A DNA stretch of 64,000 nucleotides from Paralichthys olivaceus. Taxonomy: Eukaryota > Chordata > Actinopteri > Pleuronectiformes > Paralichthyidae. Below are positions 12,401-35,209 of the stretch, in pieces. The notes below the pieces were generated by a model. It searched no databases. It saw only the letters and a list, made by a program, of their open reading frames with translations, and was not told the origin of the DNA. The stretch is taken from contig NC_091116.1 of NCBI RefSeq assembly GCF_024713975.1, positions 6,512,621 through 6,576,620 on the forward strand. The letters are read 5' to 3'. Position 1 is the stretch's first letter, and each line of letters begins with the position of its first letter. The translations under genes were made by a program, and so were the position numbers.

Positions 12401-15400
12401 ATGAAACAGTGAATGATATTTTTGATAAATCGATCGTGTTGCTCACTAAACCCACCAGCAGATATCCCCTGTTGTGTATGTGTACATTATCTAACAAGTT
12501 TAGATGCTTTGAAATTGCCTTTTATTTTTCGATCTTTACAGCCAAACTGGAAGCCAAAGCACCATCTGTTCCAACAAAACTTAAAGTACGTCTGTGCCAA
12601 ATGTGCTGAAGCTCTGATGCAGCGAATGGCTGCGTGCGCTCTCTTTGCTCGACTTCCTGTCCAATAAATAACTCACATCACAATGCTGCATCGTCATACC
12701 ACAGCCATTTTGGTGCCATTTGGTTTGTCTGGTGATGAGCTTTTAATTAGCCTTTCGGAGTGGCCTGGAGCCGAGCCTGCTCATTTAGCTAGAGGCGAAT
12801 GTTTTCACTGATGGTTTGAAGACAGAATAACTGGGAGCGTCTGCTGCTCTCCTGAGACGAGTTTGTTTATCGAGATGACACAGGAACGTTTTTGAACATG
12901 TCACAGTGACGCTCTGCGTGTTTCACTCCAGGTTTCATAAGAAAATATTTCAGGGAAAACGTCAGTACCACATGAATGTTTTTTTTTCTTCTTCTCAAAA
13001 CAGACTAAAAACTTTTGACAGTTATATATATAATAGTTGGTGTTGGAGATTTAAATTGACATTTTAAACCCTCAACTTCTTGAAATAAACGGATAAATGG
13101 AAAATACTGAGTCATGTTTTCACAATTTGTTAATATATAACAGCTCATGGTACAGCAACCAGTAATTAAAATACATACAAACAATTCTAAGAAATCTGGG
13201 AAAATAAAAAAATGTGTCATAAACAGATTTGAAGAAATATATTGCTGATTAACAGAAACCATGTGTGAAAAATGACAGATCTGACTGAACTCTTAAAAAA
13301 TCCCCATATGTTTCTCAATGTATTTGCTAATTATTTCCTTCCTTGAATTTATCAGTAATCAATAAAACAGATGCATTTATTCTAAACATGTGTTGATTTT
13401 TAAAAAGAGCTTCTCATTGTGAGGGTGAGAATAAAAAAAAAGGTGAAAACGCTGCAATGAAGGTGACCTCCTGTGGATCTGTCAAAACTTGATTTGTGAC
13501 AGTGACACTCATCCCTTTGAATTTGAAAGACATAAATCCAAAAGTGACTCTGGCTGCAAAATGCATTTTCCCTCTTTCCCCCGGTTTCGTTCGCATGATT
13601 AAATTTCTTTTCTGTAATCTGAAAGTGGAGGAGGGAAAGCGCTCTGCTCAGTGCGTCAGCGTCTGGCTGCAGCAATCTGAGGCAAGATGGTGATGAAAAT
13701 TGGTCACAACTTCGATTTGCAAAGAAAAAAACTGCAAAATGACCAATCTTTCTGTACTAATGATGATGACAACAGACTCCAAAGATTTTTAGACCATGGC
13801 CACCAGTGATGTCACAGGTTAGCCAGTGTGTAACTTCTCTTTCATTTGTCCTTGGTCCGCAGGTGTCTCACCTGGGCGGCATCCAGCACCTGGTTGACCT
13901 GCTCGACCACAAGGTGGCAGAGGTTCAGAAGAGCGCCTGCGGGGCCCTGAGGAACCTGGTGTACAGCAAGGCCACCGACAACAACAAGGTGGCGCTGAGG
14001 AACTGCGGTGGCGTGCCCGCGCTACTGCGACTCCTCCGTAAAACCACAGACAACGAAGTTCGCGAGCTGGTCACTGGTACTTCAACCGTTAATGGTTTTC
14101 ACATTTACACCTTTAATAAATCCTGAATAGAAAAAATCTGTAATGTTCAAAATGGTTGTTGCGTAATCACATATCCCGCCCCTCTTCCCAATAAGCCAAC
14201 CGTCTGCTTTATAATGAACAGGAAACACATGGAACCAATCGGGTTGTTTCACTGCCACCAGCAAAACCTTGCATCTGCTTATAAGAAGCATTTAAGAGAA
14301 AGTTTTATAAACCAAACTTTTTAAGCAGTTTTTTTAATCAGATTTAATCAGATTTAACACACGTGCAGTTTCTGTATCCTGGTAACCATTGAATAAATGT
14401 AGTCATGGCTCTATCTATATATTCAGATGGGATCCTGGTTTTGTTAGCCTGAAATCTCGTCCCGAAGGCGTAACCATGGCTGCCAAGTGGCGAGACTTGT
14501 CTTAAATGTCTGAATTTGTGGTTTAAATAAACAAATGTGGGGAGAGTTTGCATAAGTACATTTGTATCTAAATACGCAGTTATAGACGATCATAAAATAC
14601 GAGTAGGCTCCTTGTCTTTCGAGTCAGGTCCTTTTTATTCCCCAAGGAGTAACTTCAGGTGAAAGCTGCACGCGTGTTGACAAAAACAGTTGCTGAATGC
14701 AAAATGCAACGCGATGCAATGTGAGTGGGCGTTTGCCTGCTAGCGAGGTTTGTTGTCTGGCCGGCCGAGCATCGCCGTCTGACTGGCTTGCAATGTATGA
14801 ATCTGAGTATCGACTGTTCTGTGGGAGGTGAGAGTTGACGGAACAGATCTCAGCACAGTCCTCAGGACAGATGCTAAGATAAAGTGCTTTGGAAACAGGA
14901 TGCTGCCGACTGCGTCTCCAGCCACACATTCTGTTAAATACCAGGAGATGAAGCTGCTAGATGACTCAGATACAGAGAAAAACACAGGAGAGGCCTCACA
15001 CATCTGAATTTTTCCTCTGAAATCTAGATGTAGATGAAGTTGTAGAAGTTGTAGAGGAAGTTTTGTTGCGTTTGGACAGAGCCATGTTTGCTGTTTCTTT
15101 AAATTTCCTGTCTTTATGAGAAGTTAAGATGGAGGATTATATTATTGTTATGTTATATGATGAATCTTCTCATTTTACTCTTTAACAAATAGACAAATGA
15201 TTACTATAGCAACCCACCAAAGCAGGAAAGGAAATTACACTTTAGAAAAATCTTCCTTACTGGTTCTCTTCACCCGCAGGTGTCCTGTGGAACCTCTCCT
15301 CGTGCGACGCGGTGAAGATGACCATCATCCGTGACGCACTGAGCACGCTGACCAACACGGTCGTCATCCCCCACTCGGGCTGGAGCACCGTCTCTCACCG

Positions 15401-16753
15401 CGACGAACACAAGGTCAAGTTCCAGTCGTCCCTGCTGCTGCGAAACACCACCGGCTGCCTGAGGTGAGGAGTCAAGCACAGAGGAGTTTCTTTTTTAACT
15501 TTTTCAAAACAGATTTAGAATAGAACTCACCGATTATAAATTCTGCCATTACTCTTGTTATTCATCAAAGTAAATGATGAGCATGTTTGTACAAAGGAAT
15601 CAGTGACCTGCTACACATTTATACAACTCTTTACTGTCTGATCTGTCCCAATCCACATAAATCAATTCTCGTTTCTTCATGAAAATACATTTAACAAATG
15701 GTTTTGCCTCCTGAGCCTGTTGAGTTACCAGGCGTAGCATTAGCTCATTAAAATTGATTTTCAGTTTTGAAATGCAAGGGCAACTTCTGAATTTATTAGT
15801 CGTCCACACTCCTGTTGTTCTTTCTGCTTTCCAACTTAGTGATTCTGTAAAGCCACAGCACATAATCACACTCGCATAACCCATCATGCTCCATAATGGA
15901 GATTTTATGCAGGCGTGAAGTCTTGAGTATGCATCTGATCACAGAGCCAAATACCAGCAAAGTGATATCTGCAATAAAGAAGAAAACACAGAATCAAATG
16001 TTTCACATTTTTAGTCCCATTATTTAACATGGAGGAGGCAGGTTTAGTGACCTATACTGCAGCCAGCCACCAGGCGGAGATTGAGACCCTTTTTGCTTCA
16101 CTTTCGGGGCGCCCTCATGTCGTCCATCTTTAGATAAAGTCTATGAGCTCAACATAAGAACAAAGATGATGTTTTGTAGGTTAGATTGGAAAGTTACAGG
16201 AGGAATAGGATTTTGGATTTGTCTGGAGGAGAAACCTCAACCATTTTCTCGTGGGAACACAAGTGTCGAGCAGCAGAGATGCGATGTTGCAGCTTCGCTT
16301 GCATGAAAATGCCAAGTGGAGCTTGAAAGCAGCATCGAGTGAGTGAATTTGACAGTCGTGCTTTGCGGTCGTGGGCTCTGATTGGCCCACGGCTCTGCTA
16401 AACCATATAACTTACACCTGCTGAGTGGAGACTCCCCAGTTAAATTGTGCTTGAGAGGACGGGTGTCGTCACAGAGTTGTAAGCAAAGCGTGCAGCTTTA
16501 AGTGACTCTAAACAATGTTTCTGTACATGGGAGCCTCCAGCATTTCTCTGCACTCACACTGAAGGAGGCTGTAGATTGATGGTATAGAAATGCATTGTGG
16601 GAGCGTGGTGCGATTGTGCAGTCTTCTCATGTCATTTCTCCATTAGCAGCAGTTGAGGGTTCCTATTGGAGGATGGGCTCAATCCTTTACTGTATCCAGG
16701 CAAGTTTTCAGCCGCCCTGTGGGGGAATCCAGGCACTGCACCTCACTTCTCAA

Positions 16754-16800
<47 letters not shown>

Positions 16801-19800
16801 GGAACCTGAGCTCAGCAGGGGAGGAGGCGAGGAGTCAGCTGCGTTGCTGCGAAGGTCTGGTCGACTCCCTGCTCCACGTCCTCAAAGCCTGCGTCAACAC
16901 CTCCGACTACGACAGCAAGGTGCTGCAAACCCCCCCCCACACACACACAGGTTTATTACCTGGATACTGCACCTGAAGCTAAATCTAGCTCAGAAGTGAA
17001 CCATGTCATGAAAACACAATCTGATCCTACTGTTACTGTGCTTGCTACTCTCACCATTACTTCTACTATTATGTATAATTCTAGTACTGGAACTATTATA
17101 ACCGAGGAACTACGAAATAAATAAACTATAAGAAGCTCAGATTACATTTTAATAGACGTTTGATTACATTGTAGTTATATAGTCATGGATAGGATGATCA
17201 TATTTAGGTCTTAAAAGATTTACCACTATTATCACCAAAGAAATACTAAACACGTAACTATAATCAGCACAGAATACATTTGAAAAAGTAATAAAACTAA
17301 AAGTAATAGCATAGTAACATCATCATATATATAATAAATATTTCCACATAACTACAACCAGTCCTACTTATTACAGTGATTCTATTTCCTTCCTTCTAGC
17401 GCCACCTTCAGGCTCCATCTTCCTTGTACTGAGTGCAGAGGATTTTTTGTGTCTCCTCAGATTGTGGAGAACAGCATCTGCACCCTGAGGAACCTCTCGT
17501 ACCGGCTGGAGGTGGAGATGCCCTCCTCTCGTCTCCTCAGCAATCAGGAGCTCGACACCCTGCTGGGCTTCTCCTTTCCGGGCAAAGAGCTGGACTACCT
17601 CTGCTGGGGCAAGAGGAGGCGCGGGAGGAAGCGTGGCGGCTGGCCCGACGACAAGGTACAAACAGAGGGTGGGGTTTTCCAAGAGGTGAACTTTTTAATT
17701 AGGGTGGAGGAGATTTTCCAGGTCTTATTTGGAAATCTTTGTTGGCTGTGCAGTGGGATGACGTGGGGCCAATCCCAGGCTTCTCCCAGCCTCTGAGAGG
17801 AGCGGAGCTGCTGTGGCACCCGATGGTGGTGAAGCCGTACCTCAACCTGCTGGCCGAAAGCTCCAACCCCGCCACGCTGGAGGGTGCCGCCGGGTCACTG
17901 CAAAACCTCTCCGCTGGAAACTGGAAGGTAAGGTTTCTCACTCATATGTGATGATTTAATATGTAGAAGCAATAGATGTGAAAAAGTGACTTAAGGGTTG
18001 AATCTTGGCTTCAAATCTTTAAGATTTCTTTTTTAATGGTAAATAATGATTGCAGTCCGTTAAGTTAAAAGAAATTGCCAAATTTAAGTGTGAGACTCAA
18101 AACCTGACAATGTGTTACTTAATCCTGAGTGGTGCATGATAACTGACGTACAACCAGCAAGGAAAGCTGCGAGAAAAGCGAAATGACAGAATCTATCATG
18201 TGAAATAATAAAAGATTGCGTGTACGAGTTGGATCTTGTCACTTTAACAAAGAATCTGTGTGTGTGCAGTTTTCGGCGTACATCCGAGCGGCGGTGCGTA
18301 AAGAGAAAGGTCTGCCCATCCTGGTGGAGCTGCTGAGGATGGACAACGACCGGGTCGTCTGCTCCGTCGCCACAGCTCTCCGCAACATGGCGCTTGACAG
18401 CCGCAACAAGGAGCTCATAGGTCCAGTCACACACTGAAACACACATGCACCCACACACACCCAGTCAACAAATTGACACCAGCTCGGCTGAGGAGCCGCG
18501 AAAAGACCATCTTCACACTTCAGTGGGGAACGTCAACAGCTCATGGACACAACATCCATGCATATCGAGCAGGATCAGATTTGACAGAGTGAGAACACGT
18601 CGCCCCCTTGTGCACTAGAGTTAGAAAGAAATCATGAAGAAGCTTTCACATAGAACAAACAAGATTAAATGAAGAGCCCACGACAGTCAGTGTGGATTAA
18701 GTGCCTGATATTAATGTTTATCATTATAGTACATTATTGTTTTGGTTAACTCACTGCTCTCATAGAGAAAAAGGCTCTAAAAAGCCACTGACTTCAACCT
18801 GCCCATCATCAAACAGCAGACAGACACAGTTAGAGAGCAGCTGGTGAACATAATGGAGCATTCAGCAGATAAAGAGGCAGATATTTCCCTCAGGGGTTGG
18901 ATGAAACCAAAAACAGGGCTGGAAAATTGTGAATATTCGACCGAATATACTCGACACCACTCCAAATGAATGCTAATGTTTCTACATAACTGAGCCAGAC
19001 TTATAATATTTCACTATGTCTCCCACTGCAGGAAAGTATGCCATGCGCGATCTGGTGAATCGACTGCCCGGCAGCAGCCCATCGGTGCTGTCGGACGACA
19101 CGGTGGCGTCGGTGTGCTGCACGCTGCACGAGGTCACCAGCCGCAACATGGAGAACGCCAAAGCTTTGGCCGACAGCGGAGGCATCGAGAGGCTGGTGGA
19201 CATCAGCAAAGGACGAGGGAAAGGGTATGAAACAGCAGACGAATGTTGAACGTTATTAGTAATTAACTTTAATGACTTTTGATTTTAAAACATAAACCAT
19301 CGTGGAATCATCTTCTGTGATGTTATATTTCTTCTTCTTCTCTGCAGGTATTCGATGAAGGTTGTGAAGGCAGCGGCTCAGGTGTTGAACACGCTGTGGC
19401 AGTACAGGGAGCTGCGGAGCCTCTACAAACAGGTAGGTTCCAGCACAAAAAATTCAACCGTAAATAAAAGCTGTGATGCAAATATATGGTCTACCAATAC
19501 TTACACAACATAAGACACACAGAATGTGAAACGCACATCTTATTTTTGACTGGGCTGATGTAAACTCTGCGCAGGATGGATGGAACTACACCCACTTCGT
19601 CACTCCCGTCTCCACCCTGGAGCGAGATCGCTACCGTTCCCAGCCGACCCTGCCCACCAGCCCTCTGCAAATGTCCCCTGTTATCCAATCAGGTGAGAGA
19701 TCTGGTGAGTGTGGTCAGACCAAAACACATCTTCCTTTGCAAACAATTTGGAAAAACCTACGAGAACCGAACCCTGTGGACTGTAATGTTTAATGAGAAA

Positions 19801-20567
19801 ATACTGTTGTGTCTTTTTTCTCAGGTGGTAGTGCGACATCCTCTCCAGCGATGCTCGGGATACGAGGACACAGTTCAAACTATCAGAGGGCGCAGTCATC
19901 TATGCAACTCGACACCTATTACGGAGACAACAGTTTACACAAACAGCAGTACACAGGTTTGCATTAAGTAGCTTTTACTGATGCCGTCCCTCAGGGTTCT
20001 ATGTCAATCTATGCTAATGATGTTTCTGTCTTACTTCGCATTCGGACTTATGTTTTTCTCCCGTCTCTGCTCAGGGTCTGAGAAGAAAACGCCGTATTTC
20101 ATCGGGACATATTCTTCCCAGTCAGGAGAGGATTTGAGAAGATCCCAGGTCAGAACCTTTTTAAAGCCACATTGGTGCTAGTTGTCGTTTGACAGAAAAT
20201 GAATCGACAATTTTTTAAATCATCCCTTCCCAAGTAATAAATGTTCACATTTAACGTGACATAATCATTATTCCCTGGTCAATAAATCCCTGCTTTGTTC
20301 TTGTCCCAGCACCCAGAGCCATTCTACGATGAGCCCGACAGGAAGAACTACAACAGCTACAGAATGTACCTGTCCTCCCCACAAGGCTTTGGAGAGGAGC
20401 AGTACGACGACGAGCCAGTCCACCTGACCCCGTCCTCCCCCGACGGCTATGCCAGCCAGTCCCTCCGGTTCAAAGCTAACACCAACTACGTGGACTTCTA
20501 CTCTACCACGCGGAGGCCTTCAAACAAGGCGAACAAGTTCACTGGCTCCCCTGACTCCTGGGTGTAG
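289..20567 (+). CDS. pkp4: Plakophilin-4 (p0071), 5'-truncated by window edge; 20 coding exons
   Basis: Armadillo protein of the p120-catenin/plakophilin-4 subfamily, which links cadherins at adherens junctions and desmosomes to the cytoskeleton and Rho signalling. Exons: 289-401, 754-788, 1348-1455, 3515-3669, 5357-5828, 10483-10653, 11211-11412, 11637-11769, 13863-14076, 15280-15463, 16802-16919, 17461-17655, 17754-17927, 18270-18420, 19032-19224, 19348-19432, 19575-19692, 19825-19956, 20075-20148, 20310-20567. Every junction is GT-AG and keeps frame, giving 1094 residues before the TAG. Seen: the N-terminal coiled coil ([19 protein letters not shown]), a Ser-rich linker, an armadillo block (about residues 419-901 of this part), and a C-terminal DSWV PDZ ligand. 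pkp4 is preferred over ctnnd2 and arvcf because of SPAGDSS-type coiled-coil flanks, [24 protein letters not shown] and STLERDR. The start codon lies left of the window; the human protein is about 1190 residues. Confidence 0.93.
2375..2515 (-). repeat. Interspersed repeat fragment
   Basis: In pkp4 intron 1456-3514. CTCTGAAAGCTCTTTACAAT, CACCCATTCACACACACATT and ATCGAACCACTGACTTTCTG followed by a TAGTGGATAACCCACTCTAC-like end are typical of a tRNA-like or tail repeat common in fish. Divergent and not complete. Strand follows the usual orientation of the family and is uncertain. Confidence 0.45.
2553..2655 (+). repeat. tRNA-like SINE-type repeat fragment
   Basis: GGGGGTAGAGCGGGATGCCC, then AGGTTGTAGGTTTGATTCAC resembles a decayed B-box (GGTTCGATTCC) tRNA-derived repeat, followed by CTCCTCTAGTCTGCATGCTA, a fish repeat text I recognise. 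It is probably a second piece in opposite orientation to the neighbouring fragment at 2375-2515. Not a working tRNA gene. Confidence 0.45.
3670..5356 (+). other. pkp4: pkp4 intron 4, possible conserved non-coding stretch
   Basis: No exon found. Between 4770 and 4960 lies sequence rich in homeodomain-type TAATTG/ATTAAT cores (GTGATTAATTGTCAACACC, GACTAATTAAAAACGAG) with little simple repeat, which has the look of a conserved enhancer. This is an impression only. Confidence 0.3.
5357..5828 (+). CDS. pkp4: pkp4 exon: long Ser/Pro/Gly-rich linker
   Basis: Largest coding exon of pkp4 here (472 nt). It begins [19 protein letters not shown], matching the RAMRRVSSVPSRAQSP region of mammalian PKP4, and ends PRPDSLI before the [12 protein letters not shown] of the next exon. 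The middle is low-complexity, with a glycine-rich run ([18 protein letters not shown]) that I do not recall from the mammalian protein. The conserved [14 protein letters not shown] follows. No globular domain is expected; phosphorylation and 14-3-3-type sites are likely from the many RxxS motifs. Confidence 0.9.
6065..6410. mobile_element. Solo LTR of a retrotransposon
   Basis: A 346-bp element in pkp4 intron 5 that starts TGTGG and ends CCACA (perfect 5-bp terminal inverted repeat, TG..CA) and is flanked on both sides by ATGGA (6060-6064 and 6411-6415), a 5-bp target duplication. An AATAAA at 6344-6349 followed by 61 bp fits a U3-R/U5 order on the plus strand. No internal retrotransposon genes or second LTR are present, so it is a recombination remnant. 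The family is not identified; a 5-bp duplication fits Gypsy- or BEL-type elements. Confidence 0.8.
7658..7676 (+). repeat. (GA)n microsatellite in pkp4 intron
   Basis: About nine GA units. No known feature next to it. Confidence 0.9.
11637..19432 (+). CDS. pkp4: pkp4 armadillo-repeat block (9 exons)
   Basis: Nine exons (11637-11769 to 19348-19432) carry the armadillo repeats that bind the cadherin juxtamembrane tail. Landmarks: [19 protein letters not shown] at the start; [10 protein letters not shown] in 13863-14076; [19 protein letters not shown] in 15280-15463; [16 protein letters not shown] in 17461-17655; [20 protein letters not shown] in 17754-17927; [19 protein letters not shown] in 18270-18420; [19 protein letters not shown] in 19032-19224; and [17 protein letters not shown] at the end. 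The lysine-rich insert of the mammalian protein is here the arginine-rich [18 protein letters not shown]. Exon 16802-16919 has an unusual TG-repeat acceptor (see findings). Confidence 0.92.
16015..16147 (+). repeat. Interspersed repeat fragment
   Basis: In pkp4 intron 15464-16801. The text AACATGGAGGAGGCAGG, CTATACTGCAGCCAGCCACC and TCATGTCGTCCATCTTTA is, as I remember it, part of a repeat dispersed through many teleost genomes. No terminal repeats or coding potential were found in this copy. Confidence 0.5.
16756..16798 (+). repeat. (TG)n microsatellite at a pkp4 acceptor
   Basis: 43 nt of uninterrupted TG, followed by TTAG and then the exon at 16802. It takes the place of the usual pyrimidine tract. 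Confidence 0.97.
16931..16949 (+). repeat. C-run and (CA)6 just after a pkp4 donor
   Basis: Eight C, the last of which begins six CA units (16938-16949), starting 11 nt after the donor of exon 16802-16919. Confidence 0.95.
20310..20567 (+). CDS. pkp4: pkp4 terminal coding exon with PDZ ligand
   Basis: Encodes the last 85 residues and the TAG at 20565-20567. The conserved family signature TNYVDFYST appears near the end, and the protein finishes GSPDSWV. The last four residues, DSWV, are the class of PDZ ligand that in p0071 and delta-catenin binds Erbin, Densin and Scribble-family PDZ domains (established for the family). Confidence 0.93.
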   Translation, partial: HPEPFYDEPDRKNYNSYRMYLSSPQGFGEEQYDDEPVHLTPSSPDGYASQSLRFKANTNYVDFYSTTRRPSNKANKFTGSPDSWV

Positions 20568-21990
20568 ATAGAAAAGCGCGTACATCGAGCTTTGTCGTTT
20601 CTGTGGGTGTTTGTGTGTGGGGGAGTGCACACGGGTGCTGTATGGTTGTGTGAAAGGTGGAGGATGCATGTGAACGTGTGTGCATCTGTGTTGCAACTGT
20701 GCTGAATGACCAGGGCGGTGTTTGCTATGTGCAGCTTTTGATTAAGTTGCAACATGTGCTCAATAATGCAGATAAATTCAATTTATTTTTGGCCTTTGTG
20801 CCACGTAAAACAGTTCTTTAAGATGATAAAAATATATTTCAAACCTTAAATATTTTACTTTAACGTAGAACAATTCATCCTCGTTTTTTCTTTTGGGAAT
20901 TTAAATGCGGGAAATCTAGATGAAAACTTGGCTAAATTGAGATTAGTGGTGTTGCAGACTGCCTCCTCGTCGTTCCTAACACTGTCACACGACCACCAGG
21001 TGGGCGACCAAACCCAATGTGACCTCACCGACACTCTCAGCTGTGACCGACCCCTCAGGGGTTGACAACACGGGAATACAGAAGTGACGAAGTGCAGTTG
21101 CCTTTAAAAACAAAAATCTCCAAACATAGTTATATTCTTGTGACATCGTGTGGACAGGGTACAAAGAATCTAACATTTTGAGCTTTATCTGCATCATTGT
21201 GGATTTTGCACAGTGATGGACATAGTCAAAAGATGCTTTTTGAGAAAACCCAGCCCTGACCATGTTGTTTACCAGAGTGTTTGTTACCGTCAACTGATTT
21301 CATTTTTCTCGGCAGTAAAAGTGTGCAGTATGGTGGCTTTATAACATAAATATCGTCCGCCAGCATCATGTTGAATACAAGAGAAAAAGAAATGATCAAA
21401 GCTGAGGCTTTGATTAGTTCTGTAAAAAATGTGACACCTGGGCCAAATAATATTTACCAGTGAGTAAGAACACAGGATGAAATGCTTAACTCTTAAAATG
21501 ACTTTTAAATATTATTTGACCGAGGTTCGGAGAAGAGAAACTTGTTAATGATAAGTATCCTCACTCTCGGGAACCTTTCAAGACTCAGAGAACCGAGGTT
21601 ACGCCTGTAACCCTTCGCTTTTCTGTAATGTTGGCCAAAAGTGTAGTATATCATAAAATATGTGAAATATGTGACAAGAACATGTGAAAATCTATTTGTA
21701 CAGATACAATGGTTTAACCGTCCTGTTACATTGTTGTATTCAATATGTAGAACTTTATATGTGATTGTGTGGAGAAGATTTTTCTATTATTTATAGATTC
21801 TTTTTATTAATTTACTTGTGACCTGACCAAAATACCCCATCTGTGTGTTCTGTCCAAAACTGAAGATGACGATGATGTGCAATGTTACAGAGGGAGATGT
21901 ATGTATAGGGATTAAAGATTATATCATGACGATATCTGAAAGCCGTGCCTGTAATCTTATCAAAATAAAACACCAAATTGAAAGTTAAAT
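20568..21990 (+). other. pkp4: pkp4 3' UTR (predicted)
   Basis: About 1.4 kb of non-coding sequence after the stop. AATAAA is at 21964-21969, with a weaker ATTAAA at 21911-21916, and a GT-rich stretch follows the first at 22018-22032, so cleavage near 21980-22000 is inferred. No coding frame of note. The end meets the predicted kif5c 3' end from the other strand. Confidence 0.6.
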
Positions 21991-23948
21991 AGATATATAT
22001 TTATTAGCTTTAATTGCATCTGTTGTAGGTATATTCAGATATGATGCCACAGCCAAAAGAAATGAAGGGAACTGAAAAAACTATTCGCAAACTCAAAATG
22101 TACATCATGATGAGGTAAACGCATCTCGTATACAAATCGCCTGTTTGCCCTCCCTGAGCATGCCTTTAACACAAGCTCTACTCCATGCAGTTACATTCAT
22201 TTGTACACCGTGGACAGTGCGGCTGCAGCTGTCAGACAACCACCATCGAATGATTAGACATCAAGTGAGGAAGGAGATAATCTGGCTCAGAGTCGTGATT
22301 TGGCCAAATCTGGGACAGCAATTATCCAGAAGCTCTGTTGCCTTAACCAGCCGTTCAGTGTATCGGTGCTAATGTACATTCAAAAACATGCTCAGCTGGC
22401 AGCACAAAGGAAAGCAGCAAAAACACGACGAGAGGGTAAAGGAGTCTCATTGATAACAATCTAATGCTCTTAGGAAGTTGCAGAGGGCATTTAAATGTAA
22501 ATAACATTCACCATGTTGATTCTTAAATATTTGAACAATGGTCAACCCTATGAAGTCTGTTATTCTGGTGGTCCAGGTGTTTCCAAAGGCACAAGGTGTG
22601 GCAGAGTGAAAAACAGACTTCTCAGCCAATCAGAGGGACACGAATTTCAAAATCAGTACATTTTTCTGCTTTAGTTTTTTTTTTGTTGGACTTGAAGATT
22701 CTGACTTCATCTCAAGCTCATTGGGTTTTCAGTCCTCTGACTTACAGATCAGGAACTTTCCAGAGCGAGTGCAAAACATAACAAGACTCTTGACTCGCAC
22801 CCTTAAATGTTTAATAATAGTTCAATATATATTTTAAAAAATGAGCTTCTCCTACTGTCCAAGTCCGAGGAGCATCTGATTGGCTGGTCAGTGTCCCTGC
22901 AGGGCTACAGAACAATACAAGCAAGCAACATCTTATAATTTCAACGCACAAAATCCTGGAACTCAAATAGACGATAAAATGATAAAAAACAAATCAGTTA
23001 AATAAAATCTTTACTTTCTTAAAACATGATTCAATTTGTGACTTCAGGGGTCAGAAGCTAATGTCATTTTGGGCTTTAAAAAAGACACACTTACTTTTCA
23101 AACCCCTTTGGCAATTTACGAGCGAGGGTCATCAGATTTTATACAAACAGCACAGATTATGAAAATACGTTCTAAAGCTCGATGGCGTGAGTTTTTTGGA
23201 CGATTGTCAGCGGTCGGGAGACAAAAACAGAAAGATGTCAAAAAAGGACACAGCTCAAGATATTTGCACAGAAATCCAACAAAGAGTATTTTGAGAGGCG
23301 AGGGGGTGAAACACATTACGAGCTGTGCGTCAATATGTGTGTTATCTGCATAAAGTATGTAAATATCATTTCTGCCTCAACTGTAACCTCTTTTTATGAA
23401 AGCAAATAAGCATGTTTCCCAAAATGTCAGAAGTATTCTTTTAAATGAATGAATGCTGGTTTAGGATTAAATGAATAATCTAGAGGTTGGTCTGTTCCAC
23501 TTGGCTCTTCAAGCTTTGGAAGGTTTTAATCGTAAGTCAGAAACCAAAAAGATGCAACAAGTCACCTGCTAAACTTCTACTCAGGGCTTCATTTGTAAAT
23601 GTTACACTTGATGCTGTTGCGTAAAGTTATAAATGAGGCCTTTGACATCTACGTTCAGAAAATGAAACCAGTGTGTTTTTTTGAGAAACGACAAACTGTT
23701 GTGATGATCTCCCACTGGCACGCCAACTGTAAGGGGCGGGGCTTGTGGCTCCAGGTGGACTGGTTGGCATGCGTTGAGTGGTTTCTGGTCCGTCTGCAGG
23801 AAGAACCAAAAAAACTCAAGATATGACAATGGAAAGATGCGAAAACTACTTTTACATATTATTATTATTTACTTTACTGATGTAACAAAAGGTTTTTAAA
23901 GACATTTTATTAAAATGCACTCACAGGGTTAAACTTGCTGTTGTGGTT
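21985..23948 (-). other. kif5c: kif5c 3' UTR (predicted)
   Basis: About 1.95 kb after the stop, ended by a minus-strand AATAAA at 22015-22010. The transcript then becomes U/GU-rich (around 21985-21955), as expected downstream of a cleavage site. Another AATAAA at 23911-23906 lies only about 40 nt after the stop and is less likely to be the main signal. No coding frame seen in either strand. Confidence 0.55.

Positions 23949-35209
<11,261 letters not shown>

Larger units (their letters stand above)
11770..16801 (+). other. pkp4: pkp4 introns between armadillo exons
   Basis: Three introns (11770-13862, 14077-15279, 15464-16801). The first is AT-rich with a short TA run near 12190. The second has a tandem AATCAGATTT pair near 14336-14357. 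The third holds the repeat fragment 16015-16147 and ends in the TG tract. No further genes seen. Confidence 0.6.

Noticed and set aside
16653..16976. Open frame through the TG repeat (poly Cys-Val) joined to the pkp4 exon
   Set aside because: The frame continues because TG repeats lack stops; the exon proper begins at 16802 after the TTAG acceptor, which restores the known armadillo frame.
18599..18611. CTCF-like motif on the minus strand in a pkp4 intron
   Set aside because: Two mismatches in the core; too weak alone.
20992..21005. CTCF-like CCACCAGGTGGGCG in the pkp4 3' UTR
   Set aside because: One base too many in the core, so a weak match; not called.
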